DNA of 64,000 nt. Source: Candidatus Nanopelagicaceae bacterium (GTDB lineage: Bacteria; Actinomycetota; Actinomycetes; Nanopelagicales; Nanopelagicaceae). Under the pieces are notes generated by a model. The model was not told the origin of the DNA. It worked only from the letters and a program-made list of their open reading frames with translations, and made no database searches. The translations under genes and the position numbers were made by a program. Shown here in pieces: positions 15,745-24,857 of the stretch. Location of the stretch: contig CANGLK010000004.1 of assembly GCA_947454735.1 (NCBI GenBank), positions 1-64,000 on the forward strand, written 5' to 3'. Every line of letters starts with the position of its first letter. Positions within the stretch are counted from its first letter, which is position 1.

Positions 15745-16626
15745 GTGGAAGCTGAGAGACCTTCAAGATTTTATGTGGCAAAAGTATACTTGCGTCGAAT
15801 AATTAGATGGAGACGCAATTCTTTTCCATATATATCTGGTGATGCCTTCGCCGATTTGGCGGATTTTGTCTATAAACCACCCAAATTCCGATCTTTTAGA
15901 CGTCAACGGATTCCAATCGAGAATGCAGCGACTATTTTCTGTAGAAGTGAAGATTTGTCGGAGATGCTCTCCTTGCATGGAAGATCTATGACTGCTTCAG
16001 TGATCATTTGCGGAAATAGTGACTATGAGTTCCACAAATTGCCAGAGAATATGCCTTCGTCGGTTACTTCTCTATTTCTACAAAATTCATTCATTTCAGA
16101 TGGAACATTCATTAATTCCATTCCCATCGGTCTTGAAAATTTGAGGTGGGGAGTTAATGGAAATCCGCGACTTTTGTGGCGAATGAGTCGCAAGGCAGGC
16201 AATAGAGTGTTGTTCGGACCTTTTGGGAAGACTCACCACACTCGTTTAGAAGTCGCGAATATGTTTTCAAAATCTGGCCAAGTTTGGAATTTTCTTGAAT
16301 CTCGTCGGATTTCTCCTATTAAATACGCTTGGATAGCGCGCCAATATAGGTTCATAGCTGCAGTACGCGGAAATGGAGTAGACACTCACAGACACTGGGA
16401 GTCGCTCTATCGAGGAATTACTCCAATTGTTTACAGTGATTCATGGAGCACGTCGATGGTCTCGCAAGGGATACCTTTCCAACTTGTGACATCTTGGGAT
16501 CCTTCTGAAATCAATCTGATAGTACAGAAAGAACCATTGAAGATTAAACCAAAGGATTTGCCTGTTCTGTGGATGCCCTACTGGGCAGAAAAAATCAGAG
16601 CGGCGGTTAAGGTATCAAAAAGCTAG
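15745..16626 (+). CDS. Exostosin-like glycosyltransferase
   Basis: The 293-residue protein has a GT-B-like C-terminal signature: FIAAVRGNGVDTHRHWESLYRGITPIV, with the conserved R-G-N-G-x-D-T-H-R-x-W-E block and the following G-x-x-P-I-V seen in exostosin-type (GT47-like) transferases. The N-terminal half is variable and basic. It starts with GTG at 15745, 6 nt after a TATCCT -10 and without a ribosome site. It stands alone on the plus strand between divergent and convergent neighbours. The sugar donor cannot be predicted. Confidence 0.6.
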   Translation: MEAERPSRFYVAKVYLRRIIRWRRNSFPYISGDAFADLADFVYKPPKFRSFRRQRIPIENAATIFCRSEDLSEMLSLHGRSMTASVIICGNSDYEFHKLPENMPSSVTSLFLQNSFISDGTFINSIPIGLENLRWGVNGNPRLLWRMSRKAGNRVLFGPFGKTHHTRLEVANMFSKSGQVWNFLESRRISPIKYAWIARQYRFIAAVRGNGVDTHRHWESLYRGITPIVYSDSWSTSMVSQGIPFQLVTSWDPSEINLIVQKEPLKIKPKDLPVLWMPYWAEKIRAAVKVSKS

Positions 16627-16636
16627 TTCCTATAAA

Positions 16637-17452
16637 TTAAAATGCAGATCCTGTTGCTCCAAAATAGCTGGATTCAACAAAGGAACCGTCGCGGAATCCG
16701 TCTTCAGCTTTCAAATAATTAATCTCAAGTTCAAGTTTGTCTGCTAGTACGCTTAATGCAATCTGCTCACTGATTCGCAGGAGTGAGTCTTTATACTCGG
16801 CGAAGTAAACTTCAAAGTTGCAAATTTGATTGATCGAATCCATGACATCACGAATTAATTCTGAATCAAGATTGGTTGTTTGATAACCCCCCCAATATAT
16901 GAATGATGTATTTTTCATTGAAATTTCATTGCCAAAATTCCAATGAGGGTTTCTAGATAAATCCCGATATGGCTCTCGATCTGAAAAATCAAATTCTTTA
17001 ACAAAATATGTGATGTCCTTAAGTGGCGGTATTTTTCCGTTCCAACGTAAATCTGCATCCATAAAGAACTCATTTTCCGCCTGCATGGAAAGCACAAGAT
17101 CTAGTTTTAGTTCCTGCCATGTTGACGAATCTGAATTCACGCGTTCGACTTTGACTACACCTTTTTTGATTAAACGCTTTAAAGACTTCTTGACTACAAT
17201 TTCTGTAAAATTGTCTACGTGTATCACGGCTTTACATTTCCGATTATGGAAAAAGAAGCTTTCCAAGCATATTTTTGCTATTTTGGCATAAATAGGTTTC
17301 TTGACGACTAGTAAGTTTGCAACAAGCTCAAAATCTGAACTATTTGAGTTTTTTAGCAATTGATACTTATATGACTGAAGTTGGGTTATCAGATTACGAG
17401 CAGTCCTACGAAGTAATCTAACAGGGAAGCGAACAAAACCTCGTAACGTCAT
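16637..17452 (-). CDS. Putative glycosyltransferase (GT-A-like, family unknown)
   Basis: The 271-residue protein has a basic N-terminus, then LLVVKKPIYAKIAKICLESFFFHNRKCKAVIHVD, resembling the first strand-helix of a GT-A fold, and NEFFMDADLRWNG with an Asp-Ala-Asp motif in the expected D-x-D position preceded by WQELKLDLV. A HWNFGNE segment follows. This order parallels PF03407/DUF6492-like transferases of the island, but I do not recognise the family. The ATG at 17452 is preceded by TAAGAT ending 5 nt upstream. The neighbours are convergent (exostosin-like, 10-bp gap) and divergent (GT25). Confidence 0.5.
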   Translation of the reverse strand: MTLRGFVRFPVRLLRRTARNLITQLQSYKYQLLKNSNSSDFELVANLLVVKKPIYAKIAKICLESFFFHNRKCKAVIHVDNFTEIVVKKSLKRLIKKGVVKVERVNSDSSTWQELKLDLVLSMQAENEFFMDADLRWNGKIPPLKDITYFVKEFDFSDREPYRDLSRNPHWNFGNEISMKNTSFIYWGGYQTTNLDSELIRDVMDSINQICNFEVYFAEYKDSLLRISEQIALSVLADKLELEINYLKAEDGFRDGSFVESSYFGATGSAF

Positions 17453-17457
17453 ATCTA

Positions 17458-17472
17458 ATCTTAATGCATAAT
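17458..17472. promoter_or_regulatory. Closely spaced divergent leaderless promoters
   Basis: The minus-strand -10 TAAGAT (17463 to 17458) lies 5 nt before the ATG at 17452. The plus-strand -10 CATAAT (17467-17472) lies 6 nt before the ATG at 17479. The hexamers are separated by 3 bp. No ribosome site precedes either start. Confidence 0.45.
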
Positions 17473-17478
17473 TACTCC

Positions 17479-18171
17479 ATGAAAGCTTATGTCATTAACT
17501 TGGATTCAAGGTCGGATCGATGGAATTCCGTCCTTGCACAGGAAAAGAACTTAGCTCTCCCTTTAGTCCGAGTTCCTGCTGTGTCCACTAATGAGGTCTC
17601 CTCATCGGAATTTACAACATTGGCTGTCAATGCCACTTGGGGATCGCATCAACGAGCAATGAGACTCTTCTTGGCTAGTAACGATGAATATGGACTCATT
17701 CTTGAAGATGATTTCATTTTAAGTCCGTCGTGGTCCAAAACCACTTTAGACAGATTCCAGACACTCGGATGCGATTTCCTACAAGTTGGTTACCTGATAA
17801 CTACTCCACTTGATTTGATAGAAATTAAACTCAAGTCAACGGTCGATCTTGCATTGAAATTACTAAATAAATTGACTTCAATGGGGTTAATTCCTAAGTC
17901 TTGGTTTGGAGATAGGCTACTTGTTATGGAGCAAGATAACGTTCCATTTAGTTTTGTTTGCAATGACATTCGGCCTGGAGCGCATGGATATATAGTGTCG
18001 AGAAGGTTTGCGATGGCATCTCAACAGTTCAATAATCCAGTTATTTTAAGTACAGATGCACTATTCATGGCATTGGGTTGGATGAGAACTTTTAAATTTA
18101 TGCGCATCAGAAAAAGTGTCATATCTCAAAGTGACTCAGCCACGTCAATCACAGAGAGATTTCTTTCTTAA
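17479..18171 (+). CDS. GT25-family glycosyltransferase
   Basis: The 230-residue protein begins with AYVINLDSRSDRW, the typical GT25 start (Y/F-V-I-N-L-D-R-x-x-x-R-x), and has YGLILEDDF, the E-D-D metal/donor motif, around residue 80. GAHGYIVSRRFA near residue 178 matches the A-Y-x-I/V block of the family. GT25 enzymes (LgtB/LpsA type) commonly transfer galactose or glucose in surface glycans. The start is placed at 17479 rather than at the in-frame ATG 17464 because the family consensus starts there and a CATAAT -10 ends 6 nt before it. The 3' end overlaps the convergent GT11 gene by 4 bp. Confidence 0.8.
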   Translation: MKAYVINLDSRSDRWNSVLAQEKNLALPLVRVPAVSTNEVSSSEFTTLAVNATWGSHQRAMRLFLASNDEYGLILEDDFILSPSWSKTTLDRFQTLGCDFLQVGYLITTPLDLIEIKLKSTVDLALKLLNKLTSMGLIPKSWFGDRLLVMEQDNVPFSFVCNDIRPGAHGYIVSRRFAMASQQFNNPVILSTDALFMALGWMRTFKFMRIRKSVISQSDSATSITERFLS

Positions 18172-19019
18172 AGATTTTGTAAGAAGGCGTTTTCGTATGC
18201 ACTCACTCCATTTATGTTCAATTTATTGGCGAAATCACTCTGCATATTGAGGTTCCAATGCTGCGGTAAGTACGCTGGAAAACCTCTGCGTGAGACTAAA
18301 AAAGCGCCCCACCAAGATAGTGTTGAGTTCACGCCAATAAATCTTGTGGCATTTGTAAATATTACTAAGGTTTCCCAAGCTGTCGATTCTTCCGGTGATA
18401 TGACGTAATCTGCTTGAAAGCCTAAGAATTCACTTATCTCTGTCTTAGCGCCATTTGTACATATGACTATTGGTAATTCGGGATCAAGAAGTCGTTTATA
18501 GGATGCTGAATCGATAACTCCAAAACTTGACCCTACATAATCCCCAAGTCTCAGGTGTATGACTTGATATTCAGGAAATTTCGTTTTGAATTCTTTCAAG
18601 AAAAGACTCTTATTTTCAACTTTATCTAATGCATTTGATAGCATCATGTTTATTGAAGATTCATTAGCTAAGACAAATTTTGATTCCTGAAAGTACCCTC
18701 GGATAATGCTCCGTCGATGGAGTGTTCCTTCTCCTTCTGTACCTATGCGAAGTGCAAAACAAAAGCATGCGTACGGCCATCTAGCAAATCTTCTAATCCA
18801 ATCAAGGAACTTTAAAACTGCACCTAGGAGGTTGGATTGACTGAAGTGCACGTACTTGGATTCAAGAAAGTTTGCAGTTTCGAGTTCCTCTGCCCCAATT
18901 TCGCTGTGGTACTTGTCCCAAAAAATTGAAACTCTTTTATCCGATTTAATCGAGAATCCATACGCGTAGGCCCAAATAAACAGGTTATTGCCTAGTCGCC
19001 CCGCAGATTGAATTTTCAT
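18168..19019 (-). CDS. GT11-family glycosyltransferase, copy 3
   Basis: The 283-residue protein has a diverged N-terminal motif ([16 protein letters not shown] instead of GGLGNQLFQ), but retains [11 protein letters not shown] and [13 protein letters not shown], which place it in GT11. Its start overlaps the stop of the upstream UDP-glucuronate decarboxylase gene (ATGA), so the two are co-translated. This copy is the most distant of the three and may use a different acceptor. It is probably cytoplasmic; one hydrophobic stretch near residues 85-100 is noted. Confidence 0.75.
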   Translation of the reverse strand: MKIQSAGRLGNNLFIWAYAYGFSIKSDKRVSIFWDKYHSEIGAEELETANFLESKYVHFSQSNLLGAVLKFLDWIRRFARWPYACFCFALRIGTEGEGTLHRRSIIRGYFQESKFVLANESSINMMLSNALDKVENKSLFLKEFKTKFPEYQVIHLRLGDYVGSSFGVIDSASYKRLLDPELPIVICTNGAKTEISEFLGFQADYVISPEESTAWETLVIFTNATRFIGVNSTLSWWGAFLVSRRGFPAYLPQHWNLNMQSDFANKLNINGVSAYENAFLQNL

Positions 19020-19948
19020 TTTACGCGAGTTTTGAACTCCTCAATTGTCCGCTGCAATCCGTCTAGCAAATCAATTTTTGGTTCCCAATCGAGTACCGAT
19101 TTAGCCTTTGAAGTGTCTGGTTTGCGCTGTTTTGGGTCATCTTGAGGTAAGTCATGAAATGTAATCTTAGATTTTGACCCTGTAAGTTCTATTACATTCT
19201 GAGCAAGTTCCAACATCGTGAACTCAGTTGGGTTTCCTAAATTAATAGGTCCTGTAACTGAAGAATCAGAAAACATTAATTTGACGAATCCGTCAATCAG
19301 ATCTGAGACATAGCAAAACGATCTTGTTTGGCTTCCATCACCGTAAATAGTAATCGACTCATTCTTGAGTGCTTGAACTATAAAATTGCTGACTACGCGC
19401 CCATCGGTCAAACTCATACGTGGTCCGTAGGTGTTAAAAATTCTCGCTACTTTAATTTCAGTTCCATATTGACGGTGAAAATCGAAAAATAAAGTCTCTG
19501 CAGAACGCTTACCTTCGTCATAGCAGGCTCGTATTCCAATTGGATTCACATTTCCCCAGTATGACTCGACTTGTGGCGAAACAGATGGATCTCCATACAC
19601 TTCACTAGTAGAAGCTTGAAAAACCGGTACCTTAAGTCGATTTGCAAGATCTAAAACGTTGATCGCACCAAGAACACTAGTTTTAATTGTTTGAACAGGG
19701 AACTTTTGATAATGAACAGGCGAAGCCGGGCAGGCTAAGTTCATGATTGCATCAACTTCAAAATTGAGAGGAGAAGTTACATCCTGGCGAATGAATTCAA
19801 AATTGGGATGGGAAATGACATCGGTGAGCTTTTTCTTCTCCCCTGTGTACAAGTTATCCAAAGCAATAACTTCATGACCTAACAGAATGAGGCGCTCACA
19901 TAAATGCGAGCCAAGAAATCCAGCGCCACCTGTAACTAAAATTCTCAA
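19016..19948 (-). CDS. UDP-glucuronate decarboxylase (UDP-xylose synthase) family
   Basis: The 310-residue extended-SDR protein has the NAD-binding GGAGFLGSH at 7-15 and the UXS landmarks [23 protein letters not shown], the catalytic Tyr-x-x-x-Lys in [17 protein letters not shown] and [12 protein letters not shown]. Enzymes of this set convert UDP-glucuronate to UDP-xylose (through UDP-4-keto-pentose), providing pentose donors for surface glycans. The start is TTG at 19948, preceded by a purine-rich GAGGGGAAGTGGG ribosome region. It couples to the GT11 copy 3 gene. No UDP-glucose dehydrogenase lies in the window, so UDP-glucuronate must be made elsewhere. Confidence 0.85.
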   Translation of the reverse strand: MRILVTGGAGFLGSHLCERLILLGHEVIALDNLYTGEKKKLTDVISHPNFEFIRQDVTSPLNFEVDAIMNLACPASPVHYQKFPVQTIKTSVLGAINVLDLANRLKVPVFQASTSEVYGDPSVSPQVESYWGNVNPIGIRACYDEGKRSAETLFFDFHRQYGTEIKVARIFNTYGPRMSLTDGRVVSNFIVQALKNESITIYGDGSQTRSFCYVSDLIDGFVKLMFSDSSVTGPINLGNPTEFTMLELAQNVIELTGSKSKITFHDLPQDDPKQRKPDTSKAKSVLDWEPKIDLLDGLQRTIEEFKTRVK

Positions 19949-20000
19949 AATTGCCCACTTCCCCTCGATTATTCAAAGTATATAGCACTCTATATTTCAA

Positions 20001-21978
20001 CTACTTAAGTGCATCTGATTGCAGATTAGAAATGACGCTCTTCAAACCTGAAGCCAGCATTTTTGAGGCAAAAACATCAATGTGGTCGTGGTTCCAATAG
20101 AGACGGTGACCTGAACTAAAGTATTTGCACATCGTATTAGGGCATAGAACCAAGTAAGGATCGTAAATCCGCACTTGGGCGTCAGTTGCGAAGCTCTGAT
20201 AGAACCTAATTAGCGTTTTTCTGCCCTTTTCAGCCTGGGACCTTTGAAAACCTTTGCTCAAATTAACCGTGAAATGGCGGAGTAAATTGGAGTCATAAAC
20301 ATCGGGAGTCCATGGTGACTCCGAAATCAGGATTATTGACGACCCAAAATCCTTAATCGTGTCTACTATTTTGGTCATGTTTTTTTATACTCTGCTAAGA
20401 GTAAATCTGAATCAATCACGATTCTTCCCTTTGAATCTATCGGCTCTCCAAATCCTGGTTTAATCCAGCCATCTCCTCTATTCGCGATAATTACTACGTC
20501 AGGTTTTGTTTCCTTTAGGTAATTTAGAACATCAACTTGCCATTTTGAGCATGTGGGTAACTTTGAATCAATTAGAAAACTATTTGGATTTCCAATAAAT
20601 AAGCAGTGATCCATACTTGAAATTGTCAGACCTAAATTTAGTTGCTTTGTTGCCGCCAATACGCCATCCGAGTAGCTCCACGCTTGAGAGTCACCGACCA
20701 GCAGTACTCTTCCTTGACCGCTCTGATGCCACGTACATTTATCAATAATTAGGCCAGAATTTATACAATCTTGCTTTTTTGCGGCGCTGTCTCCGCGTAT
20801 TCCCAGTAAATCTCTATTATTTCCATAGTCTGGAAGCAAAGTTGTAAATACAAGTACACAAATGAGGATTGAAACACCTGGAAAGAAACTGAGTATTGCG
20901 AGGATTTTGATCGGCGACTTTCTTTGAAATCTATTCCTGTATCGATTTTCAATCTTGTAATACATTAACAACCCGAACGCAAGGGTTCCCAGTAAATCGC
21001 AACATATTCTAAGATAATTCTTGAACGATCCTGGAACGGTATCGATAAAAAAATTTTGGTCAATCAAGTAAATCAAAGGCATATGCACGAGGTAGATTGA
21101 ATACGATTTGTCGCCTAGTGTTTCCATCCAATGTAGGTATCTATTATTGAATATCTTTTTTTGATGTGTAATCAATAATGCAACTATCAAGCAAATCCAT
21201 AAGTTTTGCGGTAGGTCAGCTCTGGCATACCAAGCAAGGGCTATCATGACTGCTAAGATATAGTGAATTCTCAGTCGCCTTATTTATTCAGAATAAGCAA
21301 AACAAGCACATCCAAGGCAAAACTGCCAGAGTCTCGTAAACGGTGAATAGAACACGACGCTTTCTGGCGCATTCACATGAAATTTCAAGAAATTTGTATG
21401 AATGAGCAAAAATTCGAACAGAAAACTAAAAATTGTTGAGAAGCCGATGACCCTTAATGCGAAGTTCTTTCTACAGACAAGAAAAATTGCGCTAATGAAA
21501 AATGGAATGAATATGTAGATCTGTTCCTCAGTAGCCAAACTCCAAGTGTGCACAAGTGGATTTGGATGAGGGATAAAATACGAGTTTCCTGAATATCTAT
21601 AGGCACCCAAATTTCCCGCGAATAGCGTGGTGAATATGCCTTGTTTTATTATTCGCCAAAAGTCACCAGGGGAGCCTAAAATCATTAGAATCGGAATAGC
21701 TATGGCGGTCGTGGCACTTGTAGTTGGAGAGAGTCTTGTAATCCTTCTCTTGTAGAAAGTTGAAAGATTCTTTCCTAATTGATCGCGTCCATTTTGAAAA
21801 ATGCTCACGATTCGAGGCATCATTACGAACCCGGAAATTACAAAAAAGTATCTACGCCGAGATAGCCCTTATCCATATGTGGCATTCCAACGTGAAAAAA
21901 TACGACAGCCAATACTGAAATTCCCCGCAAAATTTGAATATCGCGACGTTTCTTTAAATGAGGTCTTGTATTTTCCAC
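20001..21978 (-). pseudogene. Broken acyltransferase-3 / SGNH-hydrolase (OafA-like) O-acetyltransferase gene
   Basis: Three reading segments together form one OafA/YrhL-type protein. Segment 1 (GTG at 21978) encodes RRDIQILRGISVLAVVFFHVG and GYLGVDTF, the AT3 N-terminus, then stops after a run of six T (21847-21842). One extra T restores FFVISGFVM and leads into segment 2, which has PLVHTWSLATEEQ and many membrane helices. An in-frame TAA interrupts it at 21286-21284, after which helices and the SGNH motif (LLVGDSQAWSYS) continue to 20375. A run of seven A then shifts the frame; one extra A joins segment 3 (20378-20001), which has the NHDHID C-terminal catalytic region. With two bases added the length is 1980 nt (659 codons plus stop), the normal size. 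A TAAAGT -10 ends 6 nt before 21978. Confidence 0.8.
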
Positions 21979-22092
21979 TCCTCAACTTTAGTGGTATCTG
22001 GGCTTAAGGCAGACTATTAAAGTTCTTGGCTTCGTACATTTAAACGCCAATTAAATGAAGTTAATTCACATTAAAATTTTCATACACTCGGT

Positions 22093-23025
22093 ATGCTTCC
22101 CTCTATGACCAGGAATCTAATCCGTCGGGCCAAGCTAGTTGTTAATTTCGGGCCAATTTTCCTCATTGACTCGGCAAGAAACCGACTGCGGCGATGGAGG
22201 TGGGCTTCGCAAAACACTTCCATGATCTCGGGAAGCACGAGCCTTAGTGACGGAACTAAATACGTGGAAGTGTGTAAAGCCGCAGTCGAAAATGACTCTG
22301 TATATTTGAAATATAAGAGTTGTGAAGATTACAGGCAAATCTTGGAGCATTGTGACTACCCGCTGGGATTGGCATATTTGTCGCAAATTCACACTAATAA
22401 ACTAATTATGAACTCTTTGCGGGAAATTTCAGATAAGGATGGCGGGCTTCCAGCTAAATTCTGGTATCCAAAATTGGGTCGAATTTCTCCAACCCACATT
22501 CGCTATGCAAAAGTATCTCAAGATCTCTTTACGCTTTTTGGCAGTTTAGACGGTTTGCGAATTTCAGAAATTGGAGTTGGGTTCGGAGGTCAAGCTCAGC
22601 ATGTATTAAATCTCTCTGATATAGCCAAGTACGAATTGATTGACCTGGAGTGGCCTGCAAAGTTGGCCATGAAAAATCTCGTCAAGTTTAATTCGGATGC
22701 GGCGAAAAAAGTTCAAATTGCGCCAATAGATATCAAGCTAGTTAGTGACTTAGTAATAAGTAACTACGCCTTCTCTGAATTGGCACGTAATATTCAAGAT
22801 ATTTATATGAAGGGCATTATTTCAAATGCCACCAAGGGTTATGTTATTTTCAACTATATTCATGAAGTAGGTTCAGATTCAATGAGTGCGGAAGAATTCC
22901 TTCGTGTGTTACCTCATGATGCAGAAGTCTTTAAGGAGAAACCTCTAACTCACCCCGAAAATGTGCTGATTGTGTGGGGTCACAGTCGAGAATTACCTGA
23001 AGATTTATTTGAGCGCATAATTTAA
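22093..23025 (+). CDS. Putative sugar O-methyltransferase (NanM-like family)
   Basis: The 310-residue protein contains RISPTHIRYAKVSQDLFTLFG, then ISEIGVGFGGQAQ (SAM-loop-like), YELIDLEWP and a diagnostic VISNYAFSELARNIQDIYMKGII segment ending in GYVIFNYI. This order is seen in the putative sugar O-methyltransferases (TIGR04371-type) of surface-polysaccharide loci. Two starts are possible: ATG 22093, or ATG 22105, which has TATGCT ending 7 nt upstream and would suit a leaderless mRNA. It is the last glycan gene of the island. A basic, mildly hydrophobic N-terminus (residues 5-30) may contact the membrane. Confidence 0.7.
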   Translation: MLPSMTRNLIRRAKLVVNFGPIFLIDSARNRLRRWRWASQNTSMISGSTSLSDGTKYVEVCKAAVENDSVYLKYKSCEDYRQILEHCDYPLGLAYLSQIHTNKLIMNSLREISDKDGGLPAKFWYPKLGRISPTHIRYAKVSQDLFTLFGSLDGLRISEIGVGFGGQAQHVLNLSDIAKYELIDLEWPAKLAMKNLVKFNSDAAKKVQIAPIDIKLVSDLVISNYAFSELARNIQDIYMKGIISNATKGYVIFNYIHEVGSDSMSAEEFLRVLPHDAEVFKEKPLTHPENVLIVWGHSRELPEDLFERII

Positions 23026-23307
23026 TTTGAAAATCTTTCATGCTTCCTTCTGAGATAACTGTCTCGCCTATATTTTTCATATCAAATTTCAGTCGTATGC
23101 TTTTTCGGAGATTTAAACTTGTTCGCCTGGAGCGAGACACCAAGTTCCACTCGCGCGATAGCTAACTGCGCTTACTCGCCATTGATCTGCTCCATGTGGA
23201 ACTCGATTGTCTGTGTGGCAAATTCTCTCAGAGGGGTGAAGGATTTATGGGGGCAGGTGGTCAGATCTTTGTGGGGTGGGGTATTGAGGTTGTCGGTAGG
23301 TGGTGGG
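23026..23307. other. Non-coding gap at the right edge of the polysaccharide island
   Basis: About 280 bp separate the methyltransferase from the next gene. An in-frame upstream extension of the following gene to 23119 is open, but its residues (many Trp, Cys and Gly) look non-coding. A clear terminator, RNA gene or repeat is not visible. Base composition shifts here from AT-rich island DNA to chromosomal composition, so this may be the island boundary. Confidence 0.4.
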
Positions 23308-23814
23308 ATGGTTGCCTCTATGAAACGCACACCGGACAGACCAAATGATGCTGATTTTGCCATGTGGATGGTTGAGCGTTGGGAAGTTATGAATCTCCAA
23401 CTTTCAGAGCTCGCTGTAACCTTCATTGGTTTTCTTGGGGTAGAACTTGCACTAATTTCACAGGCTAATCCCGAAGATTTTATTATGTTCAATGGGGCAC
23501 GATTGATTGGGATTGCCGCCATATCTTCACTTTTACTAGCAATCATGTTGTTTCTCTGGGTTATTGTTTCAGAGAAATTCAATATGCCTGGAAGCGCAAG
23601 CCTTCGTGATTTTCTTAAGAATGAACCACGAGGAAATGAAAATCCAGCAGAGTACTTCCTACTTACCACACAGATTCCTGAAGAAGATATCTTCTCGAGT
23701 CTTGAGAAGGAGAACGCCAATTTGAATCGCACTTATATGCCTGGTATTTACTTCAGTATTTTAGGTCAGTTCTTAATAGGCGTATTGCTGATTGCGCGTT
23801 GGATACAAGCCTAA
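23308..23814 (+). CDS. Small membrane protein of unknown function
   Basis: The 168-residue protein has three hydrophobic segments: LAVTFIGFLGVELALI, then LIGIAAISSLLLAIMLFLWVIV, and near the C-terminus IYFSILGQFLIGVLLIARW. A soluble loop of about 60 residues, rich in Glu and Asn, lies between the second and third. No known family is recognised. The start is uncertain (ATG 23308 or 23320), with a GGTGGTGGG stretch just before the first. It ends with a 4-bp overlap into the convergent galE gene. Confidence 0.5.
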   Translation: MVASMKRTPDRPNDADFAMWMVERWEVMNLQLSELAVTFIGFLGVELALISQANPEDFIMFNGARLIGIAAISSLLLAIMLFLWVIVSEKFNMPGSASLRDFLKNEPRGNENPAEYFLLTTQIPEEDIFSSLEKENANLNRTYMPGIYFSILGQFLIGVLLIARWIQA

Positions 23815-24779
23815 AACAAACTCTCTGTACTTGCCTCAAGTGAATACTTCGAGCTAAATCCGATTGCGTGCTTGATTAACGAAACATCAGCACACAAGAA
23901 CGCCGGATCTCCTGCACGGCGATCTTTTTCCTCTGCAACAACCTCTGGTTTACCTGCTGCAGCACAAACAAGTTCGATCACTTCGCGAACAGATCCACCT
24001 CGCCCAGTGCCCACATTCATAGCTAGTGGCAGAGCTTCTGTTGAATCCGCCGCAGCAAGGTGAGCTCGAGCAATATCTCTGACATCGACATAGTCACGGA
24101 TGCAAGTTCCATCAGGTGTTGGGTAATCGGTGCCATAGATAACAGGCGCCTGCCCGTCTTTAAGCTTATTGATCACGATTGGAACAAGGTTCTCTACTGA
24201 GTTATCGAGTAGCTCTAGAGCTGCTGTTCCCACGACATTGAAGAAGCGCAGGGATGTTCCGTGATTACCTGGAAGGGCTAAGAACTTATTTACTTCACCT
24301 TCAGCGGCAAGCTTTGATGCGCCATAGGGAGAGATTGGGTTCTTCTCATCATCTTCCTTGATGGGGTTTGAATGATCTGGCGCTCCATAGACAGCTGCTG
24401 TGGAAGAGAAGATGAAGTTGTGGATGTTGTGGGATGCGATGATCTCTAGCATCTTTGTTGTGGCGTGGAAGTTGACCTCGAAATACTCATCAGGCTTCTC
24501 CATTGATTCACCGACTGCCTTAAGGGCTGCGGTGTGGACGATGCCATATGGCTTGTATTGCTCGAGGGTCTTGGTAAAGGTATCTGTATCGCGGATATCG
24601 GCGACAATAAGTGGGATTTCTTTCTTGTACTTCTTACGTAGGTATTCGATGCGTGACTCAAGACCTTGGTAGAGGGAGTCATAGATGACAACATCTTTGC
24701 CGCTTGCAAGGAACTCATCTGCGACATGGGATCCGATATAGCCGGCGCCGCCTGTGAGTAGCCATGTCTGAGGTGTCAT
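23811..24779 (-). CDS. galE: UDP-glucose 4-epimerase
   Basis: The 322-residue extended SDR has GGAGYIGSH at 10-18 (NAD), VHTAALKAVGESM, FSSTAAVYG with the catalytic Ser/Thr, SPYGASK providing the Tyr-x-x-x-Lys pair, and RFFNVVG. IRDYVDVRDIARAHL and NVGTGRGGSVREV are GalE-specific blocks. It interconverts UDP-glucose and UDP-galactose, supplying donors to the neighbouring polysaccharide genes and galactose catabolism. The ATG at 24779 has TAGACT (24791 to 24786) ending exactly 6 nt upstream and no ribosome site, so it is probably leaderless. Composition is that of the chromosome, not the island. Confidence 0.9.
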   Translation of the reverse strand: MTPQTWLLTGGAGYIGSHVADEFLASGKDVVIYDSLYQGLESRIEYLRKKYKKEIPLIVADIRDTDTFTKTLEQYKPYGIVHTAALKAVGESMEKPDEYFEVNFHATTKMLEIIASHNIHNFIFSSTAAVYGAPDHSNPIKEDDEKNPISPYGASKLAAEGEVNKFLALPGNHGTSLRFFNVVGTAALELLDNSVENLVPIVINKLKDGQAPVIYGTDYPTPDGTCIRDYVDVRDIARAHLAAADSTEALPLAMNVGTGRGGSVREVIELVCAAAGKPEVVAEEKDRRAGDPAFLCADVSLIKHAIGFSSKYSLEASTESLF

Positions 24780-24857
24780 GGGGAGAGTCTATCGCGTGGC
24801 GTCTTTGTGTACAGAAAGTAGTTCCATAGATTCTCACAATTTCTTTCTCGGCTCAGT

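Noticed and set aside
20001-21823. Three separate functional genes in place of the acyltransferase
   Set aside because: The pieces join colinearly into one AT3-SGNH protein of normal length, each lacks parts needed alone, and the breaks are at homopolymers or a single stop codon.
23119-23307. Longer N-terminus for the three-helix membrane protein
   Set aside because: The residues are rich in Trp, Cys and Gly with no domain pattern and no ribosome site at the far start; a Gly-rich purine stretch precedes ATG 23308 instead.
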